64,000 nt of DNA, from positions 4,245,501 to 4,309,500 of the forward strand of contig CP116227.1 in the NCBI GenBank assembly GCA_038184435.1, read 5' to 3'. Shown here piece after piece: positions 8,258-16,766 of the stretch. The notes under the pieces are model-generated. The model was not told where the DNA came from. It was given only the letters and a program-made list of their open reading frames with translations, and did not search any database. The number at the start of each line of letters is the position of its first letter. Positions within the stretch are counted from its first letter, which is position 1. A program made the translations under genes and the position numbers. This DNA is from Nocardioides alkalitolerans (lineage in GTDB: Bacteria; Actinomycetota; Actinomycetes; Propionibacteriales; Nocardioidaceae).

Positions 8258-9849
8258 TGGGGGTCGGGGCGAGGGTCGCGCCGCTGCTCGAGATCACCGG
8301 GTTGAGCAAGACGTTCGCGGGCACGAAGGCGCTCGACGACGTGCGGTTCGAGGTGCGGGCCGGTGAGGTGCTCGGGCTGGTGGGACAGAACGGTTCCGGC
8401 AAGTCGACATTGATCAAGGTGCTGGCCGGCTACCACCGGCCGGACGGCGGGGCCACCGCCCACCTCGACGGGGAGCCGTTCGACCTCGGCGACGGCCCGA
8501 CGGCGACGGAGGTCGGTCTGCGTTTCGTGCACCAGGACCTCGGGCTGGTGCCCTCGCTCGGAGCGCTGGACAACCTGGCGTTGGGACGTGGGTACCGCCG
8601 CTCCCGCCTGGGCACCATCGCGTGGCGGGCCGAGGCGACGGCGGGGCGCGCGCTCCTCGGCGACCTGGGTTACGACTTCGACCTCAGCCGGCCCGTCGCC
8701 CAGCTCCGCGCGTCGGAGCGGACGGGGATCGCCATCGCCCGTGCGGTGGGGGGATTCGAGCAGGGGGCCCGGGTGCTCGTGCTCGACGAGCCGACGGCCG
8801 CCCTGCCTGCAGCCGAGGCAGACCGGCTGTTCGAGGTCGTCCGCAGCGTCAACGAGGCGGGCGTCGCGATCGTGTACGTCTCCCACCGTTTCCCGGAGAT
8901 CTTCTCGCTCTGCGACCGGGTCACCGTGCTGAAGGACGGCGTCCACGTCGCCACCCGGGACGTCGCGGACCTGACGGAGCCCGGCCTCGTGCGGCTCACC
9001 ATCGGCCGGGACCTGGAGATGCCCGGAACCCGGCACACGACTGCCGCGTCGGACGAGCGGGACGGCTCCGTGCTGGTGCTGCGCGGTGTGGGCGGCGAGG
9101 GGGTGGAGCCGTTCGACCTCGACATCGCAGCCGGCGAGATCGTGGGGGTCGCCGGGGTCACCGGCTCCGGTCGGGAGTCGCTCGGGCGCCTGGTCTTCGG
9201 CGCCCTGCCCCGCACCGGGGAGGTGCTCGTCGGCGGTCGGCGGCTCGCCCGGGGTGAACCGGTGGAGTCCCTGGCTGCCGGAATGGCCTACGTGCCGGCG
9301 GACCGGCTCGCGAACGCGGCGTTCGTCGACATGACGCTGCGCGAGAACCTGACGATCGCCCGGCTCGGGGACGTGTACGGGCGGCGGGGGTTGCTGCGCG
9401 GTCGCGAGCGGGACGAGGTGACCCGATGGTTGACGGACCTCGAGGTCAAGCCGTGCGATCCCGAGGCGCGGCTTGCGACGCTCAGCGGCGGTAACCAGCA
9501 AAAGGTCATGCTCGCCCGCGCCCTGCGCCTGGGGCCTACGGCGATCGTGCTCGACGAGCCCACGCAGGGTGTCGACGTGGGGGCGAAGCAGACCATTCAC
9601 GACATCGTGCGACGGGCCGCGCAGGCGGGGGCCGGGGTGCTCGTCATCGCCACCGAGTCGGAGGAGCTGATCGGCCTCTGTGACCGGGTCGCCGTGCTCG
9701 TCGGGGGGCGGTGCATCGGCACCGTCCGTACGGTGGGCCTGTCCGCGGACGACCTGACCGAGATGACGATGGGGACGGTCCGGGTCGGCGACACCGCAGC
9801 TGGGGATCCCGCCGGTCCCGCCGTCGCTCCGCTGGCGGTGAGGTCGTGA
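8257..9849 (+). CDS. CUT2-type ABC transporter ATPase, two nucleotide-binding domains
   Basis: A 530-residue RbsA-like protein with two ABC cassettes. The first has Walker A GQNGSGKST at residues 43-51 and Walker B VLVLDEPTAALP, but its signature reads LRASERT instead of LSGGQ. The second has the degenerate Walker A GVTGSGRES, a normal signature LSGGNQQK and Walker B AIVLDEPTQGVDV. This split of canonical parts is usual for the family. It powers the importer made by the two preceding genes. The ATG at 8257 overlaps the permease stop by one base, and its own stop overlaps the next gene as GTGA. Confidence 0.93.
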   Translation: MGVGARVAPLLEITGLSKTFAGTKALDDVRFEVRAGEVLGLVGQNGSGKSTLIKVLAGYHRPDGGATAHLDGEPFDLGDGPTATEVGLRFVHQDLGLVPSLGALDNLALGRGYRRSRLGTIAWRAEATAGRALLGDLGYDFDLSRPVAQLRASERTGIAIARAVGGFEQGARVLVLDEPTAALPAAEADRLFEVVRSVNEAGVAIVYVSHRFPEIFSLCDRVTVLKDGVHVATRDVADLTEPGLVRLTIGRDLEMPGTRHTTAASDERDGSVLVLRGVGGEGVEPFDLDIAAGEIVGVAGVTGSGRESLGRLVFGALPRTGEVLVGGRRLARGEPVESLAAGMAYVPADRLANAAFVDMTLRENLTIARLGDVYGRRGLLRGRERDEVTRWLTDLEVKPCDPEARLATLSGGNQQKVMLARALRLGPTAIVLDEPTQGVDVGAKQTIHDIVRRAAQAGAGVLVIATESEELIGLCDRVAVLVGGRCIGTVRTVGLSADDLTEMTMGTVRVGDTAAGDPAGPAVAPLAVRS

Positions 9850-10667
9850 CCCGGGCCGCGCTGGTCACCGGTGCGGCCGCGGGCATCGGACGGGCCGTCG
9901 CGCTGGGCGCAGCGCGGCGGGGGTTCGCCGTGGTCGCAACCGACGTCGACCGAGCCGGGCTGGGCAGCCTGCGTGACGAGCTCGTCGCGGGCGGCCACAT
10001 GGTCGACGTGCTGGCCGGCGACGTCGCGGTCGCTGCTGACGTGGAGGCGGTGGTCGACCTGGCGTTCACACGTCATGGCCGCATCGACCTCCTCGTGAAC
10101 AACGCAGCCATCGAGGCCACCGGCTACGCCTGGAGCACCTCGGAGGCGCAGTGGCGGCGCATGCTCGAGGTCAACGTGCTCGGTGTCGTGCACGGGTTGA
10201 GCGCGGCCGTGCCCCGCATGCTCGAACAGGGCGGTGACCCGGCAGCCGTCGTCAACGTCGCGTCGTTGGCGGCACTCGCCTCCGGCCCGGTTCGGCAGGC
10301 GGCGTACAACGCCAGCAAGCACGCCGTGCTGGGGTTGAGCGAGTGCTTGCGACTGGACCTCGACGAGGTGGGTTCCGACATCGGGGTGCACGTGGTGCTC
10401 CCCGGGCCGGTCGACTCCGGGATCTTCGACGTTGCGGTGGCCGCCGACACGGCGTCGGACGCCTACCGGGAGGAGCTCAGCTCGTACGTCCGCGCCGAGG
10501 GCCTCTCGACGGAGGCCGCCGCTGACGCGCTGTTCGGGGGTGTAGACGCGGGCAGCTTCTGGATCACCACCCATCCCGGACTGTTCGCGACGTTCGCCGA
10601 CCGCCGCGCCCGGTTGTTGACCGAGCAGGAGCGACCTGTCGCGATACCGATCGGCACCCGCGGTTGA
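9846..10667 (+). CDS. SDR family oxidoreductase
   Basis: A 273-residue short-chain dehydrogenase. The cofactor motif TGAAAGIG is at residues 8-15, NNAA is intact, and the active site is YNASK with a serine about 14 residues before the tyrosine. It should interconvert a hydroxyl and a keto group with NAD(P)H. GTG 9846 overlaps the ATPase stop as GTGA, so it is translated with the importer. That coupling suggests it acts on the imported compound or an early intermediate. It converges with the VWA gene, leaving only 6 nt between stop codons. Confidence 0.88.
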   Translation: MTRAALVTGAAAGIGRAVALGAARRGFAVVATDVDRAGLGSLRDELVAGGHMVDVLAGDVAVAADVEAVVDLAFTRHGRIDLLVNNAAIEATGYAWSTSEAQWRRMLEVNVLGVVHGLSAAVPRMLEQGGDPAAVVNVASLAALASGPVRQAAYNASKHAVLGLSECLRLDLDEVGSDIGVHVVLPGPVDSGIFDVAVAADTASDAYREELSSYVRAEGLSTEAAADALFGGVDAGSFWITTHPGLFATFADRRARLLTEQERPVAIPIGTRG

Positions 10668-10673
10668 GCGACC

Positions 10674-11849
10674 TCACCCCGGCTGCGCCGTCACGATCCC
10701 TTCGCCCGCGGCCCACGCGGTGATGTCGCGTCGCTCGATCGCGGCGGCGATGAGGTCCGGGAACGCCTCGGGCGTGCACGCGAACGTCGGCACGCCGAGG
10801 CCGGCGAGCGCGGAGGCGTGGTCCTCGTCGTACGCGGGTGCGCCGTCGTCGCTCAGCGCCAGCAGTGCGACGACCGTGACGCCTGACGCCACGAGACGCG
10901 CGCAGCGCGCCAGCATCTCCTCGGCGATGCCGCCCTCGAACAGGTCGCTCAGCAGCACGAGCACCGTGTCGGTGGGCCGTTCGATGCGGCTATCGCAGTA
11001 GGCCAGGGCGCGGTTGATGTCCGTGCCGCCGCCGAGCTGCACCCCGAAGAGCACGTCGACGGGGTCGTCCATGTCGTCGGTGAGGTCGACGACCTCGGTG
11101 TCGAAGACGACCAACCGGGTCGCGACGGAGCGGAGGGAGGCGAGGACGGCGCCGTACACGGACGCGTAGACGACGGACGGCCCCATGGAGCCGGACTGGT
11201 CGACGCACAGCACGATCTCGCGCTCGAGCTGGTGCGCGCGGCGCGCGTGGCCGACGAGCCGCTCGGGCACGACGGTGCGGTGCTCGGGGAGGTAGTGCTG
11301 CAGGTTCGCCGCGATCGTGCGGCCCCAGTCGATGTCGGCCGGGCGGGGGCGGCGGCTGCGGGCGGCCCGGTCGAGCGCCCCGGTCACGGCCTGCACCGTC
11401 CGCGCGCGGATCCGTTCCTCGATCTCGTCGACGACGGTGCGCACGACCCGGCGGGCCGTCTGCTTCGAGTGCTCCGGGATGACGCCCCGCAGCCCCATCA
11501 GCGTGGTGACGAGATGGACGTCCGGCTGCACCGCCTCCATCAGCTCCGGCTCCGCCAACAGCTCACGGAGGCCCAGCCGCTCCATGGCGTCGACCTGCAG
11601 CACCTGCACGACGGAGCTGGGGAAGTAGGTGCGGATGTCGCCCAGCCAGCGAGCGACCCGCGGGGACGAACCGCCGAGGCCGCCCGTCCGCGAGCGGGAG
11701 CCGGAGCGCTCGCCGTACAACGCCTCCAGTGCCTCGTCCCGCTTCACGTCGTCGGCGGACAGCTCGACCCCGCCGTCGGCGCCGAGCACCTCGTCGGACG
11801 GTGCCCCGAGCACCAGCCGCCACCGCGTCCGCGCGTCGCGCTCGCTCAT
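10674..11849 (-). CDS. VWA (CoxE-like) domain protein, last gene of the MoxR operon
   Basis: A 391-residue protein with a helical N-terminal half and a C-terminal von Willebrand A domain. The MIDAS metal site looks complete: VDQSGSMG, the threonine in GGGTDI and the aspartate in LLSDLFEGG. VWA proteins of this kind pair with MoxR ATPases and bind a divalent metal to hold a partner protein. The start ATG overlaps the DUF5682 stop as ATGA. It is the terminal gene of the five-gene operon running 18163 to 10674. Its client and biological role are unknown. Confidence 0.88.
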   Translation of the reverse strand: MSERDARTRWRLVLGAPSDEVLGADGGVELSADDVKRDEALEALYGERSGSRSRTGGLGGSSPRVARWLGDIRTYFPSSVVQVLQVDAMERLGLRELLAEPELMEAVQPDVHLVTTLMGLRGVIPEHSKQTARRVVRTVVDEIEERIRARTVQAVTGALDRAARSRRPRPADIDWGRTIAANLQHYLPEHRTVVPERLVGHARRAHQLEREIVLCVDQSGSMGPSVVYASVYGAVLASLRSVATRLVVFDTEVVDLTDDMDDPVDVLFGVQLGGGTDINRALAYCDSRIERPTDTVLVLLSDLFEGGIAEEMLARCARLVASGVTVVALLALSDDGAPAYDEDHASALAGLGVPTFACTPEAFPDLIAAAIERRDITAWAAGEGIVTAQPG

Positions 11850-14077
11850 GCGACCGCCCCTCCCAACAACCGCGCCACCCCGGCCAGGACCGGCGCGGCA
11901 GCCTCGACGTCGAGAGCGAGGCCGCCGGACGCAGCGCCGGATCGGGGCCCCCGCCCGATGCCCCGCGCCACGGCCCGCCGCTCGGCGGCGGAGAACCGCG
12001 CGAACGTGCGTCGCAGCAGCGGCAGCAGGTCGTCGAAGACGGCGTCGGCGGTGCCGGCCATCCAGTCGTCGAGGATCCGCAGCAGGTCGTCGTCGTGGAG
12101 CAGCACGGCCGCGTCGCCGGCGAGGAAGCCGTCGAGCCACGCGGCCGCCGCCGGCGCGGGCGCTGCGGTCGACAGGCGCCGGGCCATCCGCTCCGCCGCG
12201 GTGGACGGCACGACCACGCCCGCGTCGAGCAACAGCCGGTTGGCCCGACCACCGACGGAGCCGTGCACGTTCTCGTCCGCGGCGAGCCCGACCAGTGCCT
12301 CCTGCCACGGCCGCCGCAACGCCTCGTCGTCGAGCAGCGTCACGCCCTCGTCGCAGGTCTCGATCGCGCGACGGGCCCGCGCCGCCGCGTCGTCGTCGAG
12401 GCTCGCGCAGGCGGCCCGCAGGCCGACGGAGGCCCGCACGACCACCGTGCCGAGCAGCCCGGCGACGCGGGTCGTGTCGGCGCCACGCACGTCGCCGTAC
12501 CGCCGAGTCCGCGCCAGCGGCCCCACGCTCTCCGCGAGCGCCAGCGCGTCGTGCTGGTGGGTCGTGCGCTCCGCGAGAGCATCGACCACCGCGGCGAGTC
12601 CCGCCGGCAGGTCGGCGAGCAGGCAGGCCTCGACGAGGTCGCTGAGCGCCGGCAGGTCGGGGGCGGCCGCGGCGTCCTCCGCCACGGTGCGGGCCGCCGC
12701 GTCGGCGACCGTCGTGCCGCGCAGGCCCGCGTCGACGAGGGCGACGGCGAAGCCGGGATCCCACTGCAGCCGCCAGGCCTCCTTGAAGGTGCCCGTCGTG
12801 CGGCCGGCGTCGATCGGCGTGCCCCAGGCGACGCCGAGCAGGCGCAGCCGGTGCAGCAGCGCCGAGCGGGCGCGGCCGTTGGGCGTGCGCAGGTCGAGCA
12901 CGGTCTCCGTCACCGACGCGCTCGGCTTGAGCCGCACGGCGCGCTGCTGGCGCGCGAGATCCGCGGCCACCGGCGCCATCGGCACGTGCTCGGGCACCTC
13001 GCCCAGCCGCTGGCCCACGACCACCTGCTCCTCGACGAGCTGCAACGGCACGGCCGAGCCCTCGCACAGCACCGTCAGCACCGCGTCCTGCAGCTCCGCG
13101 AGCCCCGCCGACGGGCGACCGCGCATGACCGCCAGCTCGTCGGCCAGCCGCGTGGCCTCCACCAGCGAGGCGGGCGGGGCGTCGATCCCGGCGGTCCGCA
13201 GCGCCCGGGCGACGGCCACCATCCAGGCCGGCACCACACCGTCCCGGTCGCGGTCGGCCCAGGTGAAGAGGTGGTCGTACCAGCCCGGCGAGCCGACACC
13301 CGCGCCGTACCCGCTCGTGAACTGCAGCCGCCCGTGCGTCCACGGCACCCACGTGACCGCCACCTTCGTGCGCGGCAGGCGCGCGAGGAGCCGGTTGTCG
13401 TGCGCAGCCGCCGGGAAGTCGGGCAGGTGCAGCGCCGGGGCGTGGAACGCACCGCACACGAACGCCACCCGCTCGTGCCCCTCCTTGAACGCCGCCCGCA
13501 CGACCCGGCGCATCGCCGCCTCCCGCCGGGCGTTCTCGCGGTCCTCCTCCGGGTGCTCGGCGCGGTGCGCGTCGCGCACCTCCGTCACCGCCTCCCGCAG
13601 CAGCGCGAACCGGTCGAGCACGCTCCCCGCGGCGTCGGGCAGCTCGACGGCGTCCTCCCACCAGCGCTCGGGGTCGTCGTACCCGGCCGTGCGGGCGAGC
13701 GTGCCGATCACGTCGGGGTACGACGCGGGCTGGGCGTCCTCCGGGGCTTCCGGGGCCAGCTGGTGGACGGCGGGCAGGTCGGCGAACCGCACCGGTACGC
13801 CGCGGGCGACCGCCCAGCGCAGCGCGACCCACTCGGGGGAGAACGCGGCGAACGGGTAGAACGACGCCCGGCGCGGGTCGTCCGCGGCGTACACGAGCGC
13901 CGCCACCGGCGGCACGAGCCCGGGGTCGGCGACGTGGGCCACCAGCGGGTCGAGCTCCGGGCAGCCCTCGACCACGACGAGGTCGGGCTGCAGCTCCTCC
14001 AGCGCGGCCCGCACCGCGCGGGCCGAGCCCGGGCCGTGGTGGCGGACGCCGAGGGGGACGAGGACGCTCGTGGTCAC
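11846..14077 (-). CDS. DUF5682 family protein
   Basis: A 743-residue protein from a GTG at 14077, 11 nt after the MoxR stop. I recognise it as DUF5682-like mainly from its place in this operon type. The first 45 residues read as a small signature: GVRH at residues 10-13, a conserved-looking glutamate E37 in VVVEGCPE, and a second GAFH at 209-212. Two GxxH motifs plus an early glutamate are the active-site pattern of the TraB/TIKI/ChaN-like metalloprotein superfamily, so an enzymatic N-terminal domain is plausible (inference). The remaining about 500 residues are alanine- and arginine-rich helices without motifs I know. Its end overlaps the VWA start. Confidence 0.78.
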   Translation of the reverse strand: MTTSVLVPLGVRHHGPGSARAVRAALEELQPDLVVVEGCPELDPLVAHVADPGLVPPVAALVYAADDPRRASFYPFAAFSPEWVALRWAVARGVPVRFADLPAVHQLAPEAPEDAQPASYPDVIGTLARTAGYDDPERWWEDAVELPDAAGSVLDRFALLREAVTEVRDAHRAEHPEEDRENARREAAMRRVVRAAFKEGHERVAFVCGAFHAPALHLPDFPAAAHDNRLLARLPRTKVAVTWVPWTHGRLQFTSGYGAGVGSPGWYDHLFTWADRDRDGVVPAWMVAVARALRTAGIDAPPASLVEATRLADELAVMRGRPSAGLAELQDAVLTVLCEGSAVPLQLVEEQVVVGQRLGEVPEHVPMAPVAADLARQQRAVRLKPSASVTETVLDLRTPNGRARSALLHRLRLLGVAWGTPIDAGRTTGTFKEAWRLQWDPGFAVALVDAGLRGTTVADAAARTVAEDAAAAPDLPALSDLVEACLLADLPAGLAAVVDALAERTTHQHDALALAESVGPLARTRRYGDVRGADTTRVAGLLGTVVVRASVGLRAACASLDDDAAARARRAIETCDEGVTLLDDEALRRPWQEALVGLAADENVHGSVGGRANRLLLDAGVVVPSTAAERMARRLSTAAPAPAAAAWLDGFLAGDAAVLLHDDDLLRILDDWMAGTADAVFDDLLPLLRRTFARFSAAERRAVARGIGRGPRSGAASGGLALDVEAAAPVLAGVARLLGGAVA

Positions 14078-14088
14078 GGGAGGGACGC

Positions 14089-15216
14089 TCAGCCCAGCTC
14101 GCGGCACGCGCGGTAGAGGTCCGCCCACGCGGGGCGGTCGCGCACGACAGTCTCGAGGTACTCCTGCCACACGATGGCGTCCGCCACCGGGTCCTTCACC
14201 ACGGCGCCGACGAGGCCCGCGGCGACGTCGGCGGCGCGCACGACCCCGTCGCCGAAGTGCGCCGCCAGCGACAACCCGTTGGTCATCACGGAGATCGCCT
14301 CGGCGGTCGAGAGGGTCGCCGACGGCGACTTCAGGCTCGTGCGGCGGTCGAGCGTCGAGCCCGAGCGCAGCTCGCGGAACACCGTCACCACGCGCTCGAT
14401 CTCGCTGGGCGCCCCGGTCCCTCCGTCGAGGTCGGCGGGCAGGCCGAGCGACCGGCCCAGCGCGGCGACCCGGCTGCGCACGATGTCGACCTCCTGCTCG
14501 ACGCTGTCGGGCAGGGGCAGCACGACGGTGTTGAACCGCCGCTTCAGCGCCGACGACAGGTCGTTGACGCCCTTGTCGCGGTTGTTGGCCGTCGCGATCA
14601 CGTTGAAGCCCGGCCGCGCCTGCACCTCGGTGTCGAGCTCGGGCACCGGCAGCGTCTTCTCCGACAGGATCGAGATGAGGGCGTCCTGCACGTCGGCCGG
14701 GATGCGCGTCAGCTCCTCGATCCGCACCAGGGCGCCGGTGCGCATCGCCCGCATCACGGGGCTCGGCACGAGGGCCGCCTCGGACGGTCCCTCGGCGAGC
14801 AGCCGCGCGTAGTTCCACCCGTAGCGCAGCGCCTCCTCCGCCGTGCCCGCCGTGCCCTGCACGACGAGGGTCGAGGTGCCGCTGATCGCCGCCGCCAGGT
14901 GCTCACCGACCCAGGTCTTGGCCGTGCCGGGCACGCCGAGGAGCAGCAGCGCCCGGTCGGTCGCCAGCGAGGCGACCGCGATCTCGACGAGGCGCCGCGA
15001 CCCGACGTACTTCGGGCTGATCACCGTCCCGTCCGGCAGCTCGCCGCCGAGCAGGTACGTCGTCACCGCCCCCGGCGACAGCTGCCAGCTCGGCGGGCGC
15101 ACCCGGCCCGTGTCGGCGTCGTGGGCCCGCAGGGCGGCGAGCTCGTCGGCGTACGCCTGCTCGGCGTGGGGGCGCAGCACCTCGGGGGTCTCGGGACTGC
15201 CAGGGGTCGTCGTCAT
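14089..15216 (-). CDS. MoxR-type AAA+ ATPase
   Basis: A 375-residue AAA+ protein. Walker A is GVPGTAKT, Walker B is ALVRIEELTR (the usual Asp is Glu), and sensor 1 is ATANN. MoxR ATPases act as chaperones or remodelers with VWA partners, and the VWA gene lies two genes downstream. ATG 15216 overlaps the stop of DUF5691 as ATGA. The N-terminal about 75 residues carry no clear motif and may contact the partner proteins. Confidence 0.9.
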   Translation of the reverse strand: MTTTPGSPETPEVLRPHAEQAYADELAALRAHDADTGRVRPPSWQLSPGAVTTYLLGGELPDGTVISPKYVGSRRLVEIAVASLATDRALLLLGVPGTAKTWVGEHLAAAISGTSTLVVQGTAGTAEEALRYGWNYARLLAEGPSEAALVPSPVMRAMRTGALVRIEELTRIPADVQDALISILSEKTLPVPELDTEVQARPGFNVIATANNRDKGVNDLSSALKRRFNTVVLPLPDSVEQEVDIVRSRVAALGRSLGLPADLDGGTGAPSEIERVVTVFRELRSGSTLDRRTSLKSPSATLSTAEAISVMTNGLSLAAHFGDGVVRAADVAAGLVGAVVKDPVADAIVWQEYLETVVRDRPAWADLYRACRELG

Positions 15217-16766
15217 CGCAGGGCCTCGCTGATCGTGCGTCGGAAGGACAGGAGCTGCAGGGCGGTCGAGAGGGCCCGACCGGTGGTCTCGGGCAGGTCG
15301 GTGCGCACCAGGTCGGTGAGCCGCTCGAGCGTCGCCGGCGGCGCGTCGACGAGCGCGTCGCGCAGGTGGTGGACCACGCCGGTGGGCAGCACGAGCCGCG
15401 GCGGCGGCACCCGGTGCAGCGCCTCCACCGCCTCGCGGGCCAGCCCGGGGTCGGCGGGGACGGGCAGGGCGGCGAGCAGGTCGCGGAGGTCCTGCAGGTC
15501 ACCGGCGCCACGGCAGCGGGCGAGACCGGAGCCGAGGTGCTGCGTGCGCTCCTCCATCGGGAGCACCGGGAGCAGCCCCGCGGGACGGCCCTCCACGGCG
15601 ATCACCGCCCGCGCCCAGGCGACGTCGCGGCGCAGCAGCACCGCGCGCCGCACGGCGTCGCGCAGGGGGTCGGGGAGGCGTTGGTACGTCGCGGCCTCGT
15701 CCACCCCGGACCCCGTGGTCAGCACGGAGAGCGGGGCGCCGGCCACCATCGTCGCGAGCCACCAGTCGTGGCGGGAGGTGCCCCGCGGGGGAGGGGTGAG
15801 CCCGTCGCGCACGCCTGCGTCGTCGGGATCGGGCGGGGTCGCGAGGTCGAGACGCCGGCCGAGGATCCCGCTCCGGGAGAGCAGCGGCGCGAGCCGGTCG
15901 GCCATCCGCTGGGCGCGCCGTGAGGTGGGCAGCCCGTCGAGCAGGGCCTGCGCGAGACCCCGCACGCGCACCGACCGGTCGTCGAGCGCCCGCTCCAGCA
16001 GGGGGTCGTCGGAGTCCGTCAGCGCCGTGCCGAGCGCCTCGAGGTGCCGGGTGCGCTCGTCGACCGGGTCGTTCGCCCACGTGGACGCGACCAGGTCCGC
16101 CGCCCTCGCTCGTTCCGCGGGGTCGGTCGACGCGCGGAGGTCGAGGAGCAGTGCGAGGCGCGCCGGCGCGGGGAGATGGGGCCACGCCGCCGGGTCGGGC
16201 CGCGTGTCGGGGGTCCCGCCGGGCGACACCGGGGTCCCGTCGTCCGTCAGCATCGCTCCCCAGCCCGGGTGCAGCGCGGCGAGCCAGCGTCCGCGCTCGT
16301 CGAGCACGGGCCGCAGCGGCGCCCGGAGCGCCGGTGACGTCCGCGCACGCTCCAGCAGCACCGGCAGCAGGTCGTGGGGCACGTGCACGCCACGCGCCGC
16401 GGCGCACTCGAGCCAGTGGGCGACGAGCACGTCCCGCTCGGCCGCCGGCACCGGCGCCGGTCGCGCGTGGAGCAGCTCGAGCAGCTGCCGGGCGCGGGGC
16501 GACGGCGAAGCGAGGGCGTCGGCGGGCGCCGGAGCGGGGGCACCCACCGGTTCCTCGGGAGCGTCGGGCGGCCCCACGGACCGGAGCGCCGCCAGCACGG
16601 TCGCCGCGTCGAGGAGCCGGGTGCCGGAGTCGGCCGCGGTCCCCGACGTCGGCGCCGTGCCGCCCAACGCCGCCGGCAGCTCCGGCGCCGCACGCCGGCC
16701 GCTGCCCAGGATCGCGGCGGCGACGACGCCGTCGGCCCAGTCCGCCACGGTGTCCGGCGCGCTCAC
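15213..16766 (-). CDS. DUF5691 family protein
   Basis: A 517-residue, almost entirely helical protein, rich in Ala, Leu, Arg and Pro, without a signal peptide or catalytic motif. The repeated pattern of helical pairs (for instance LLLDLRASTDPAERARAADLV and LERALDDRSVRVRGLAQALLDG) suggests a HEAT-like scaffold. I assign DUF5691 because such a protein sits between a SWIM protein and a MoxR ATPase in known operons of this layout. The GTG at 16766 overlaps the SWIM stop as GTGA. Confidence 0.72.
   Translation of the reverse strand: MSAPDTVADWADGVVAAAILGSGRRAAPELPAALGGTAPTSGTAADSGTRLLDAATVLAALRSVGPPDAPEEPVGAPAPAPADALASPSPRARQLLELLHARPAPVPAAERDVLVAHWLECAAARGVHVPHDLLPVLLERARTSPALRAPLRPVLDERGRWLAALHPGWGAMLTDDGTPVSPGGTPDTRPDPAAWPHLPAPARLALLLDLRASTDPAERARAADLVASTWANDPVDERTRHLEALGTALTDSDDPLLERALDDRSVRVRGLAQALLDGLPTSRRAQRMADRLAPLLSRSGILGRRLDLATPPDPDDAGVRDGLTPPPRGTSRHDWWLATMVAGAPLSVLTTGSGVDEAATYQRLPDPLRDAVRRAVLLRRDVAWARAVIAVEGRPAGLLPVLPMEERTQHLGSGLARCRGAGDLQDLRDLLAALPVPADPGLAREAVEALHRVPPPRLVLPTGVVHHLRDALVDAPPATLERLTDLVRTDLPETTGRALSTALQLLSFRRTISEALR

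Noticed and set aside
11232..13859. An 875-codon plus-strand frame opposite the DUF5682 gene.
   Set aside because: Ser/Arg/Ala-rich shadow translation with no domain; the minus-strand operon explains the region with precise overlaps.
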